From Mogibacterium sp. (GTDB lineage: Bacteria > Bacillota > Clostridia > Peptostreptococcales > Anaerovoracaceae), in the NCBI GenBank assembly GCA_017431685.1, contig JAFRKO010000051.1, forward strand, positions 1 to 61,371: DNA of 61,371 nucleotides. Direction: 5' to 3'. Every line of letters begins with the position of its first letter. Within the stretch, counting starts at the first letter, position 1. The notes beneath the pieces were generated by a model. The model was not told where the DNA came from. It made no database searches and saw only the letters and a program-made list of their open reading frames with translations. The position numbers were made by a program, and so were the translations under genes. Below, in pieces: positions 49,907-58,317 of the stretch.

Positions 49907-50489
49907 TCTCTATCTCCTTTATTTTGTTTAAGACCCAATCCCTTGCTTCGAGCGTGTCTATATCAATCACCATTCCTCTGGTTGTAAGACTCCCTATTGT
50001 ATATTCAAGTATCTCGAGACACGCCTTGTCGAGGTCCGTGTATGCAAGATTCTGATAATACTCAAGGTCGCTATATGTTCTGTTGTCTTCTACCACATCT
50101 GCCACGAATATGAGTTCTTCGAGAATAGTCATATCCTTGCACGCGGTTGTGTGGTAACGCACCGCATCAAGAATTTCACGGTCAGAGACCCCGAACTCGT
50201 GCTCAAGTATCTCCGCTCCTACCTTTGAATGAGCCAGCGCATTGTTGCCTATCAGCTTTTCGGGAAGGCCATATTTTCTGACATATGAATCCATTGTCTC
50301 TGTGTCGAAGTTCTTTGCGATATCATGATATCTTCCGGCGAAAGCAGCTTTTTCCTCATCTGCTCCATGAAGACGTGCCAGTCTGACAGCCATCTCTTCT
50401 ACACCCTGGGAATGCCTGTATCGGCTTTCCTTGAGATTTGTCCTGAGGAAGTCATCAAGTGCCTCTCTATTTGTACAGTTTATGCTCAA
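49896..50489 (-). CDS. yqeK: YqeK: HD-domain Ap4A hydrolase
   Basis: A 197-residue HD-superfamily metal phosphohydrolase that splits diadenosine tetraphosphate symmetrically. Metal ligands are visible as H in RYRHSQGVEEMA, HD in AGRYHDIAKNF, H in LAHSKVGAEI and the downstream VRYHTTACKDM and IFVADVVEDNR. It overlaps nadD by 23 bases and rsfS by 11, so all three are translationally coupled. Confidence 0.93.
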   Translation of the reverse strand: MSINCTNREALDDFLRTNLKESRYRHSQGVEEMAVRLARLHGADEEKAAFAGRYHDIAKNFDTETMDSYVRKYGLPEKLIGNNALAHSKVGAEILEHEFGVSDREILDAVRYHTTACKDMTILEELIFVADVVEDNRTYSDLEYYQNLAYTDLDKACLEILEYTIGSLTTRGMVIDIDTLEARDWVLNKIKEIENGK

Positions 50490-51075
50490 TTATATATTCC
50501 TCTACTCCCGGCGGCACAAGTCCCGCTACGGATTTGCCTTCCTTTATCAGGTTTCTTATCTTTGTCGATGAAGCATCGACCGGCGGCATATTCATAACAG
50601 TAATACTTGCTCCATACTTTTTGCGGAAAGAATCCAGAATCTGCAGTCCTTTCTCGTAATCCGTATCCGGGCGTCTGGCTGTGATCAGATGGTAATCTGT
50701 AAGGATTTCTTCTCCCTTGTACCATGTGTCTACCTGTACTGCTGAATCGAAGCCCAGTAAGAAGTACAGCTCTCCGTCGAGCAGTTTTTTCCAGTGCCTC
50801 AGCGTTTCGACAGTATATGAAGTTCCTTTTCTGTTAAGTTCATATCTCGATAAGCAGAATGCACTGTTGGACTTCAAAGCAGCTTCGATCATTCCGCATC
50901 TGTCATGGCCGTCAGTTACCTGTCTGTCCTGTTTAAACGGAGAGATATATGTTGGCATGAAAATCAGCTTATCAAGTCCGCATTCTCTGACTGCACTGTC
51001 AGCGAGGGCGACATGTCCTATATGTATGGGATCAAAACTTCCGCCATATATACCGTACTTTTTTCGTTTTTCCAT
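50467..51075 (-). CDS. nadD: Nicotinate-nucleotide adenylyltransferase
   Basis: NAD synthesis enzyme that adenylates nicotinate mononucleotide; 202 residues. The nucleotidyltransferase motif is YGGSFDPIHIGHVALAD (10-26), with FLLGFDSAVQVDTWYKGEEI and SSTKIRNLIKEGKSV (ISSTxIR motif) further on. It starts one base after the aspS stop. Confidence 0.96.
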   Translation of the reverse strand: MEKRKKYGIYGGSFDPIHIGHVALADSAVRECGLDKLIFMPTYISPFKQDRQVTDGHDRCGMIEAALKSNSAFCLSRYELNRKGTSYTVETLRHWKKLLDGELYFLLGFDSAVQVDTWYKGEEILTDYHLITARRPDTDYEKGLQILDSFRKKYGASITVMNMPPVDASSTKIRNLIKEGKSVAGLVPPGVEEYIIEHKLYK

Positions 51076-52836
51076 CTATTCCTCAATGAGCTCGATACCG
51101 AGTTCTTCAAGCTGACCGGTTCCTGCAGGAGCAGGTGCTTCGCAGACAGGGCACTCGGCGTTCTGGTTCTTAGGGAATGCGATGACTTCTCTTATGCTCT
51201 TTTCTCCAAGGAGAAGCATTACCAGTCTGTCGAGTCCATATGCAAGTCCTGCATGAGGTGGCGCTCCGTATTTGAACGCTTCGATCAGGAAGCCAAACTT
51301 CTCCTGGCATTCTTCATCTGTAAGGCCAAGAGCCTTGAACATGCGTGCCTGAAGGTCTTTATCATGTATTCTTACGCTTCCGCCTCCGAGCTCAACGCCA
51401 TTGAGTACGATGTCGTATGCGTTTGCCTTGAGTCCGAGAATGTCTGTATCGAGCTTGTCGAGTTCCTCAAGTTTAGGCTGTGTGAACGGATGATGCATTG
51501 CTTTGAGGTTGCCCTCTTCGTCCTGTTCGAACATCGGGAAGTCAACGACCCAGAGGAAGTTGAACTGATTATCATCGAGCATTCCCAGAATTCCTGCTAT
51601 CCTGCGTCTGAGGAATCCGAGCGAATCATATGTTACTTTCGGTGTACCGCTTACTATGAATACAACATCGCCGCTTCCGGCTCCGCACTTTTCAAGGATC
51701 GCTTTCAGCTCATCTTCGCTGAAGTACTTGCCTATCGATGAAGTAATTGCTGATCCGTCATTCTTTATCCATACGAGTCCGTGCGCACCATAATGCTTTA
51801 CTTCGTTAGTAAGTTTGTCGATCTTTTTACGCGAAAACTCAGCTGCTCCGCCTGGTACGCAGATGCCTCTGATATCTCCGCCTGCTGCGAGATTGTCAGT
51901 GAACATCTCGAATCCGCATCCTTCAAAAGCATCATTGAGTTTGATAAGCTCGATACCGAATCTTGTGTCAGGCTTATCTGAACCGTATCTCTCCATTGCT
52001 TCATCATAAGTCAGCCTTGGGAACGGAGTTTCAACATCTACACCCTTGACCTCCTTCATTACCCTCTTTATGAAACCTTCCTGGACTTCTATTACATCGT
52101 CGACGCCTGCGAAAGACATCTCGAGGTCAATCTGGGTAAATTCAGGCTGTCTGTCAGCTCTGAGGTCCTCATCTCTGAAGCACTTTGCGATCTGTATATA
52201 TCTGTCAGTACCTCCTACCATCAGAAGCTGCTTAAACATCTGAGGTGACTGAGGCAGAGCATAGAAGTATCCATTATGGACTCTGCTCGGAACTATATAG
52301 TCTCTTGCACCTTCCGGTGTAGGCTTGATGAGAACAGGAGTCTCAACTTCGGTGAATCCCTGCTCATCGAAATAGTCTCTTGTGCATTTTACGATCTTAT
52401 GTCTGAATGTCAGATTTCTCTGCATCTTGTTTTTTCTGAGATCAAGATACCTGTACTTCAGTCTCAGATCATCATTTACATTGTCATCGTCCTTGATATA
52501 AATCGGAGGAGTCTCCGATGTTGAATAAACCGTCAGGTCACTTGCGAAGACCTCGATGTCTCCTGTAGGAATATTGGAGTTCTTGGAGCTTCTTTCTTTT
52601 ACAACTCCTTTTACTCCGATGCAGTATTCACGGCTGAGTCCTTTTGCAGCTTCCAGCACTTCTGTAGGAGCATCCTCATTGAATGTGATCTGAGTGATAC
52701 CTGTCTTGTCTCTGATATCAACAAAAACCAGTCCGCCTAGGCTCCTTGCCTTAGCAACCCATCCATTAAGCACTACGTTTTTTCCTTCGTCGGCAAGTCT
52801 GAGCTCACCGCACATATGAGTTCTCTTATAAAGCAT
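51076..52836 (-). CDS. aspS: Aspartyl-tRNA synthetase
   Basis: Class IIb synthetase of bacterial type, 586 residues. An N-terminal OB fold (RTHMCGELRLADEGKNVVLNG) reads the anticodon, then the catalytic core with motif 2 (RDEDLRADRQPEFTQIDLEM), the bacterial GAD insertion (about 280-410) and motif 3 (GLAYGLDRLVMLLLG). The start at 52836 follows GAGGAT and lies within the end of hisS, a normal hisS-aspS coupling. Confidence 0.97.
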   Translation of the reverse strand: MLYKRTHMCGELRLADEGKNVVLNGWVAKARSLGGLVFVDIRDKTGITQITFNEDAPTEVLEAAKGLSREYCIGVKGVVKERSSKNSNIPTGDIEVFASDLTVYSTSETPPIYIKDDDNVNDDLRLKYRYLDLRKNKMQRNLTFRHKIVKCTRDYFDEQGFTEVETPVLIKPTPEGARDYIVPSRVHNGYFYALPQSPQMFKQLLMVGGTDRYIQIAKCFRDEDLRADRQPEFTQIDLEMSFAGVDDVIEVQEGFIKRVMKEVKGVDVETPFPRLTYDEAMERYGSDKPDTRFGIELIKLNDAFEGCGFEMFTDNLAAGGDIRGICVPGGAAEFSRKKIDKLTNEVKHYGAHGLVWIKNDGSAITSSIGKYFSEDELKAILEKCGAGSGDVVFIVSGTPKVTYDSLGFLRRRIAGILGMLDDNQFNFLWVVDFPMFEQDEEGNLKAMHHPFTQPKLEELDKLDTDILGLKANAYDIVLNGVELGGGSVRIHDKDLQARMFKALGLTDEECQEKFGFLIEAFKYGAPPHAGLAYGLDRLVMLLLGEKSIREVIAFPKNQNAECPVCEAPAPAGTGQLEELGIELIEE

Positions 52837-54073
52837 TTGCAAGATCCTCCCGTCTGACTTTCGTTTGTTCTGATGTAGACATGTTTTTAAGAGTTATCTC
52901 TCCGCTTGCAACCTCATCGCCTCCAATGACAGCTGTATACTCAGCTCCAAGCTTATTGGCGTATTTCATCTGGCCTTTGAGATTGCGCTCTCTTGTATCC
53001 ATATCCGCTCTTATGCCCTTTCCTCTTAGTTCGTGCAGGAGCTTAAGAGCATATAATTTAGCATCATCGCCTATCCATGCAAGGAATATCTGCGGTGCAG
53101 GAGCAGCTCCGAAGTCGTAACCGCATGCCTCCATGAGCAACAGCAGCCTTTCCTTACCGAGTCCAAATCCAACACCAGGCATGTCAGGTCCGCCTACTTC
53201 TTCGATGAGGTGATCATATCTGCCGCCTCCGCAGACAGTACCCTGAGCGCCGATTTTTGTTGTTATGAACTCGAATGCAGTTTTTGTGTAATAATCCAGG
53301 CCTCTTACTATCGAAGGATCCTCTATATATTTGATGCCCATAGCATCAAGATATGCTTTGAGATCCTCGAAGTCCTTGCGGCAGTCCTCACAGAGATAAT
53401 CGAGCATCATAGGAGCATCCTTGACAGCTTCCTTATCCTCAGGAGACTTGCAATCGAGTATCCTCATAGGATTCTTGTCAAATCTCGATTTGCATGTCTC
53501 GCACAGACAGTCATATTTCGGCCTGAGGAAATCCTGAAGCACCTTTCTGTAGACCGGCCTGCACTTTCTGCATCCGACGCTGGAGATGTGAAGTTCTATA
53601 TCCTCGATTCCCATGCGTGTAAGGAAATCATATCCTAAGGCTATTATCTCAGCATCTGCCATCATCGATGGCGTACCGAAGTTTTCGATTCCGAACTGAT
53701 GGAATTCCCTGAGCCTTCCGGCCTGCGGTTTTTCATATCTGTAGCATGCAGTGTCATAAAAGATTTTAGTCGGCTGTGTTTCAGCGTAGAGATTGCTCTC
53801 TATAAAAGCTCTTACAGCAGGAGAAGTTCCTTCCGGTTTGAGCGTAATACTGCGTCCGCCCATGTCCTCGAACGTGTACATCTCTTTCTGAACAATGTCT
53901 GTAGTGTCTCCTACTCCTCTGTTGAAGAGGTCTGTAGATTCGAACACCGGAGTTCTTATCTCCCTGAATCCGTATTCAGAGCATATCTTTGCCCACTCTT
54001 CTTCTATGTACTGCCACTTATATGCATCCTGCGGCAGCATATCTTTAGTGCCCTTAGGCGCTTTCATTGCCAT
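52826..54073 (-). CDS. hisS: Histidyl-tRNA synthetase
   Basis: Class IIa synthetase, 415 residues. MAMKAPKGTKDMLPQDAYKW is the usual start and has GAAAGGA a few bases upstream; the open frame upstream lacks a site. Motif 2 is RYEKPQAGRLREFHQFGIEN, the histidine-A motif RGLDYYTKTAFEF is present, and GFGLGKERLLLL is motif 3. The insertion with two CxxC pairs (CRKC ... CETC) is typical of many clostridial enzymes. The end overlaps aspS. Confidence 0.97.
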   Translation of the reverse strand: MAMKAPKGTKDMLPQDAYKWQYIEEEWAKICSEYGFREIRTPVFESTDLFNRGVGDTTDIVQKEMYTFEDMGGRSITLKPEGTSPAVRAFIESNLYAETQPTKIFYDTACYRYEKPQAGRLREFHQFGIENFGTPSMMADAEIIALGYDFLTRMGIEDIELHISSVGCRKCRPVYRKVLQDFLRPKYDCLCETCKSRFDKNPMRILDCKSPEDKEAVKDAPMMLDYLCEDCRKDFEDLKAYLDAMGIKYIEDPSIVRGLDYYTKTAFEFITTKIGAQGTVCGGGRYDHLIEEVGGPDMPGVGFGLGKERLLLLMEACGYDFGAAPAPQIFLAWIGDDAKLYALKLLHELRGKGIRADMDTRERNLKGQMKYANKLGAEYTAVIGGDEVASGEITLKNMSTSEQTKVRREDLANAL

Positions 54074-54092
54074 CTTTACGTCCTTTCGTGGA

Positions 54093-55466
54093 TCATTTAT
54101 AGTATTCATCTTTGCGGGAGATCATTTCGTCAAATCTCTCGCTGTATATTTTGTAATTACTGACGTTTGCTATGCGCTCGAGCCTGTCTTCTCCCGGATG
54201 GTATACCTTCCCGACTGCTCCCGCGCCAAGACCTATTACGGTCTGCTTGTCTTCCATTATCCGAATGTTGTATATAGAGTGCTTCCCAGGCAGGCACCAG
54301 CCTACGTTTTCGAGAGCCCCTATCTGATGCTTCTGTCTGTATATGTAGTAAGGCCTGTATCCCGCTGAGCTGAGCATTTCTCTTGACAGATCAAGCATTG
54401 TACTTACTGTTTCGGTGTTATGTCTGAAGTAAGCAGGATCGCTCTCCCTGAGTCTGGATCCTCTCTTTACAGAAAGCGTATGTATTGTGATGTTTTCTGC
54501 ACCCAGATATATTATCTCTCTGAGGCTGCTCTCAAAATCATCAGCATCTTCTTCAGGAAGTCCCGCAATAAGGTCGGCGTTTATTACTTCAAAACCTGTT
54601 TCACGGGCTATGTGGAATCCTTTACGTATGTCATCCGCTTTGTGATCACGTCCTATAAGTTTCAGTGTCTTATCTTTCATGGACTGCGGATTGATGCTGA
54701 TCCGCGTTATGCCAAGCCTTTTGAGAGTTTCCAGTTTTTCTTTTGTTATGGTGTCAGGCCTGCCTGCTTCTACTGTAAACTCGAGACTGTATGGGTCGAT
54801 TCCGAAAGCACCTGAAACTCTGTTAATTAACATCTCCAGCTGTAAGCTGTCTAAAGTAGTCGGTGTACCTCCGCCTATGTAAATGCTTTCGAGCTGTGTA
54901 CCGTTCTCACCGGCAAGCCTGCCTGCGTAAGAAACTTCCTTCAGGAGATTTTCCAGATAGATGCCATGCTCTTCAGCCGGAGCAACATTAGAAGCGAAAC
55001 TGCAGTAAGCGCATCTGGTCGGACAGAACGGAATACCGATATACATTGAAGCTTTTTCCCACGGGATTCCTGTTACATGACTGAGCTGATAGTCAGCGAT
55101 GTCAGCAAGCAGCGAAGCTTTGCGGCTGCTCATAAGATACCGCTCTGTCATGATACGCTCCATATCGGAAACAGAGCTTTCTTTGCATATCTCCAGAGCC
55201 GGTTTTAAAGGTCTCACTCCCGTGAGAGTACCCCATGGAGGTCTCATGCCGGTTATGCCGGAAAGAAGTTCATAAAATTCTCTCTTTACTTCTTCCCTGT
55301 CATTACTGCCCTTTTCATTTACAAAATAACTGTCAGTACCAAGAAGATGAGCAACCGGCTTGCCACTGTATGCTATGGTCTCAAAGCCATCATCCGGCAG
55401 AAACACCCTGGCGAGCTCCATGAAGTGATAATCATCATCAATGTTATTTATATAGAACCTATACAA
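54093..55466 (-). CDS. hemZ: HemZ-like coproporphyrinogen dehydrogenase (radical SAM)
   Basis: A 457-residue HemN-superfamily protein. The radical-SAM cluster motif is CPTRCAYCSF, followed by YIGGGTPTTLD, EAGRPDTITKEKLETLKRLG and RISINPQSM. A 145-residue N-terminal extension beginning MYRFYINNIDDDYHFMELAR is the HemZ mark. Some members act in anaerobic haem synthesis, but no other haem gene is nearby and strict anaerobes often keep hemZ without the pathway, so the true substrate is open. It overlaps the MBL gene by eight bases. Confidence 0.88.
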   Translation of the reverse strand: MYRFYINNIDDDYHFMELARVFLPDDGFETIAYSGKPVAHLLGTDSYFVNEKGSNDREEVKREFYELLSGITGMRPPWGTLTGVRPLKPALEICKESSVSDMERIMTERYLMSSRKASLLADIADYQLSHVTGIPWEKASMYIGIPFCPTRCAYCSFASNVAPAEEHGIYLENLLKEVSYAGRLAGENGTQLESIYIGGGTPTTLDSLQLEMLINRVSGAFGIDPYSLEFTVEAGRPDTITKEKLETLKRLGITRISINPQSMKDKTLKLIGRDHKADDIRKGFHIARETGFEVINADLIAGLPEEDADDFESSLREIIYLGAENITIHTLSVKRGSRLRESDPAYFRHNTETVSTMLDLSREMLSSAGYRPYYIYRQKHQIGALENVGWCLPGKHSIYNIRIMEDKQTVIGLGAGAVGKVYHPGEDRLERIANVSNYKIYSERFDEMISRKDEYYK

Positions 55467-56052
55467 ACGGATTTGCCCTCTTTTCGTAGCCTATTGTTGT
55501 AGGTAGACCGTGGCCCGGAAAAACTGCCAGATCCTCATCAAGCGTATAAAGCTTCTCTGTAATCGAATGAAGAAGTGTGTCCCAGTCTCCGGTAGGAAGG
55601 TCAGTCCTTCCTACACTGAGTTTAAACAGTGTATCTCCGGAGAACAGTTCTTTGTCAGTCAGAAAGCATATGCCGCCTCCGGTATGTCCCGGTGTCTCTA
55701 TCACGCGCAGCTCTGTTTCTCCCAGAGTTATGATATCCCCCTCCTTCAGGAGGACATCCGGCTCCGGACAGTTGTACGGCTCGGACTTTATAAGTTCCGC
55801 ATCACCCTGTGGTACCGCAAATGTCAGATTTTTATATTCATCGAGATATTGCTGCGCGGCAAGAAAATGATCATGATGCCCGTGCGTGAGAAGCATATAT
55901 TTCAGATTGTCACCTGCAGGAATGTCTTTTCTGACATCATTACCGAAATATCCAGGATCGATAACAGCCTGTAAACCTGTAGCTTTGTCGGTTATCAGAT
56001 ATGTGATCTCATAATACATACCCTTCATGTAATACTTTATATCGAGACTCAT
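55459..56052 (-). CDS. MBL-fold hydrolase (glyoxalase II-like)
   Basis: A 197-residue metallo-beta-lactamase-fold protein. The metal motif is THGHHDHFLAAQ, with TPGHTGGGICFL, FSGDTLFKLSVGRTDLP and FPGHGLPTTIGYEKRANPFV supplying the remaining ligands. Such short proteins are called hydroxyacylglutathione hydrolase-like, though Clostridia usually lack glutathione, so the thioester substrate is uncertain. The rel-MBL-hemZ-hisS order is common in Clostridia. Confidence 0.9.
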   Translation of the reverse strand: MSLDIKYYMKGMYYEITYLITDKATGLQAVIDPGYFGNDVRKDIPAGDNLKYMLLTHGHHDHFLAAQQYLDEYKNLTFAVPQGDAELIKSEPYNCPEPDVLLKEGDIITLGETELRVIETPGHTGGGICFLTDKELFSGDTLFKLSVGRTDLPTGDWDTLLHSITEKLYTLDEDLAVFPGHGLPTTIGYEKRANPFV

Positions 56053-56084
56053 GATATCCTCCGGATCGCTGATATTGATCAGAC

Positions 56085-58289
56085 CTATCTTGGCCTGAAA
56101 ACTTTGATAACTCCGTCAACCTGTCTGAGAGCTGTCAGCAGCCTTTGTATCTGGTGCATATCAGTGATCTCAACGGTCAGGAGCGTGTTTGTGGTTCCGG
56201 GCTCTCCCGGTGTGAGGTTCAGTCCGACTACTTCAAGATCATAGTCATCGCAAACCTTTGATATATCTTTAAACAGACCTTTTCGTTCTTCTGAAACTAC
56301 CTGTATGTCTGCATAGTATTTTCTGTTTTCATTCGGCGAATCCCAGTTCACCTCTATAAGTCTTCCGCGGTCTTCTTCTCTGATGTTGCGGATATTTGCG
56401 CAGTCAGTTCTGTGTACGGTGATACCCTTTCCCTTGGATATGTATCCGATTATTGGATCTCCCGGTACAGGATTGCAGCATGTAGCTCTGCGTATCAGAA
56501 GATTGTCTGCACCTTTTACAACAATTCCGTTTTCCGAATGATCGGACGCCCTTGTGACCGTCTTCTTTTTTACTTCGATCTGCTGCTCAGGCTCTTTTTC
56601 TTTGATCTGATTGTCTGCTTCGTAATATTCGATAAGCTTCTGGCCGAGTCTGGATACAGTACTTCCGCCTCTGGATATCTGAAGAAAAAGTTCATTTACG
56701 TTGCTGCAGTTGAAGTCCTTTACGGCCTTTAGAATATAAGCATTCTTTGTTACAAGCGCAGGATCATATCCCTTCTTTTTTATGTAATTGTTGATATTTG
56801 TGCGGCCTTTGCTTACATCAGAATCTTTGTCAGCCTTACGGAGCCAGTTGCGGATCTTGTTTTTAGCACCGGATGTCTTGCACTTTTTGAGCCATTCAAT
56901 ACTCGGACCGGATGAGTTCGCTGATGTAACGATCTCTACGATATCTCCGTTCTGCAGAGGGTGGTCGATAGTGACCATCTTTCCGTTTACTTTTGCTCCG
57001 ACGCATCTGATACCCACATCCGTATGTATCTTGAACGCAAAATCAAGAGGAGTGCTCTCTGCAGGAAGTTCCATTACATCGCCGCCCGGAGTGAATACAA
57101 ATACCTGATTGTCGAACAGATCGACTTTGACAGTATTCAAGAACTCCACGGAATCGTCGGCTTCTTTCTGCCACTCAAGAGCCTGTCTCAGCCATGCGAG
57201 TTTTTGCTCGCTGTCGTCGACAGATCCGGACACCTTGCCTTCTTTGTACTTCCAGTGAGCTGCGATACCGTACTCGGCAATGCGATGCATCTCGTACGTT
57301 CTTATCTGGATCTCAAAAGGCTCTCCGTTGTCGCCAAGCACCGTCGTATGTATCGACTGATACATGTTTGGTTTTGGCATAGCTATATAGTCTTTAAATC
57401 TGCCCGGAATAGGCTTCCATCTGTTATGAACAAGGCCGAGTGCCGCGTAGCAGTCCTTAACGCTTGATACAAGAATTCTGACAGCGAGGATATCGAAGAT
57501 CTCATCTATCTGCTTCTGCTGAACGATCATCTTGCGGTAGATGCTGTAAAGATGTTTTGATCTTCCCTTTACATCGTGCTGTATACCTGCTTCATCAAGT
57601 ATGTTTGAGATTGTTCCTGTAAGGACTTTAAGATTTCTGGCGTATTCGGACTTTCTGCGGTCTACTGCAGCCACAAGTTTCTTGTATTCGAGCGGATGCA
57701 GGTACTTAAGAGCAAGATCCTCGAGTTCAAACTTAATGCTGAAAATACCGAGTCTTCCGGCAAGAGGAGCATATATCTCAAGGGTCTCCATCGCCTTTGT
57801 TATGCGTTTCTCTGTTGGCATATACTCGAGAGTACGCATGTTGTGAAGTCTGTCCGCCAACTTTACAATAAGAACTCTTATGTCTTTTGACATAGCAAGG
57901 AACATCTTGCGGAAGTTCTCTGCCTGTGCAGCTTCAGTTGAATCATAACTGATATTTGTGAGCTTGGTTACACCTTCTACCAGATCTGCAATCTTATCAT
58001 CAAAGTCTTCTGCCAGCTGATCTCTGGTATAACCCGTGTCTTCAATTGAATCATGCAGCAATCCAGCGACGACAGTTTCATTATCCATGCCAAACTGAGC
58101 CAGTATCTTTGCTACAGCTACCGGATGAATAATATAAGGTTCTCCGCTCTTACGAAATTGCCCGTCATGTAATTTACGGGCAATTTCGTATGCTTTGATA
58201 ATGACAGAATCATCGTATTTCGGATTGATCTCAGTCATATCCCTTATGAACTTTTCAGTTGACAGATCAATTACTTTCGGTGCAGCCAT
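56085..58289 (-). CDS. relA: Bifunctional (p)ppGpp synthetase/hydrolase Rel
   Basis: Long RSH protein, 734 residues. The N-terminal HD hydrolase domain contains GLLHDSIEDTGY (H79, D80) and is intact. The synthetase domain follows (DEIFDILAVRILV, RFKDYIAMPKPNMYQSIHTT), then TGS (VFTPGGDVMELPAESTPLDF), a helical/zinc-finger region (RRATCCNPVPGDPIIGYIS, with HRTDC) and a C-terminal ACT domain. Both alarmone synthesis and breakdown are expected. Start after GGAGACGG. The usual apt and recJ upstream are replaced by secDF. Confidence 0.97.
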   Translation of the reverse strand: MAAPKVIDLSTEKFIRDMTEINPKYDDSVIIKAYEIARKLHDGQFRKSGEPYIIHPVAVAKILAQFGMDNETVVAGLLHDSIEDTGYTRDQLAEDFDDKIADLVEGVTKLTNISYDSTEAAQAENFRKMFLAMSKDIRVLIVKLADRLHNMRTLEYMPTEKRITKAMETLEIYAPLAGRLGIFSIKFELEDLALKYLHPLEYKKLVAAVDRRKSEYARNLKVLTGTISNILDEAGIQHDVKGRSKHLYSIYRKMIVQQKQIDEIFDILAVRILVSSVKDCYAALGLVHNRWKPIPGRFKDYIAMPKPNMYQSIHTTVLGDNGEPFEIQIRTYEMHRIAEYGIAAHWKYKEGKVSGSVDDSEQKLAWLRQALEWQKEADDSVEFLNTVKVDLFDNQVFVFTPGGDVMELPAESTPLDFAFKIHTDVGIRCVGAKVNGKMVTIDHPLQNGDIVEIVTSANSSGPSIEWLKKCKTSGAKNKIRNWLRKADKDSDVSKGRTNINNYIKKKGYDPALVTKNAYILKAVKDFNCSNVNELFLQISRGGSTVSRLGQKLIEYYEADNQIKEKEPEQQIEVKKKTVTRASDHSENGIVVKGADNLLIRRATCCNPVPGDPIIGYISKGKGITVHRTDCANIRNIREEDRGRLIEVNWDSPNENRKYYADIQVVSEERKGLFKDISKVCDDYDLEVVGLNLTPGEPGTTNTLLTVEITDMHQIQRLLTALRQVDGVIKVFRPR

Positions 58290-58317
58290 TCCGTCTCCTG
58301 ATATGCGATATTGGGAT

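Noticed and set aside
50905-51741. + strand open frame of about 278 codons
   Set aside because: Antisense to aspS and nadD, rich in Cys/Ser/Phe as expected of a shadow frame.
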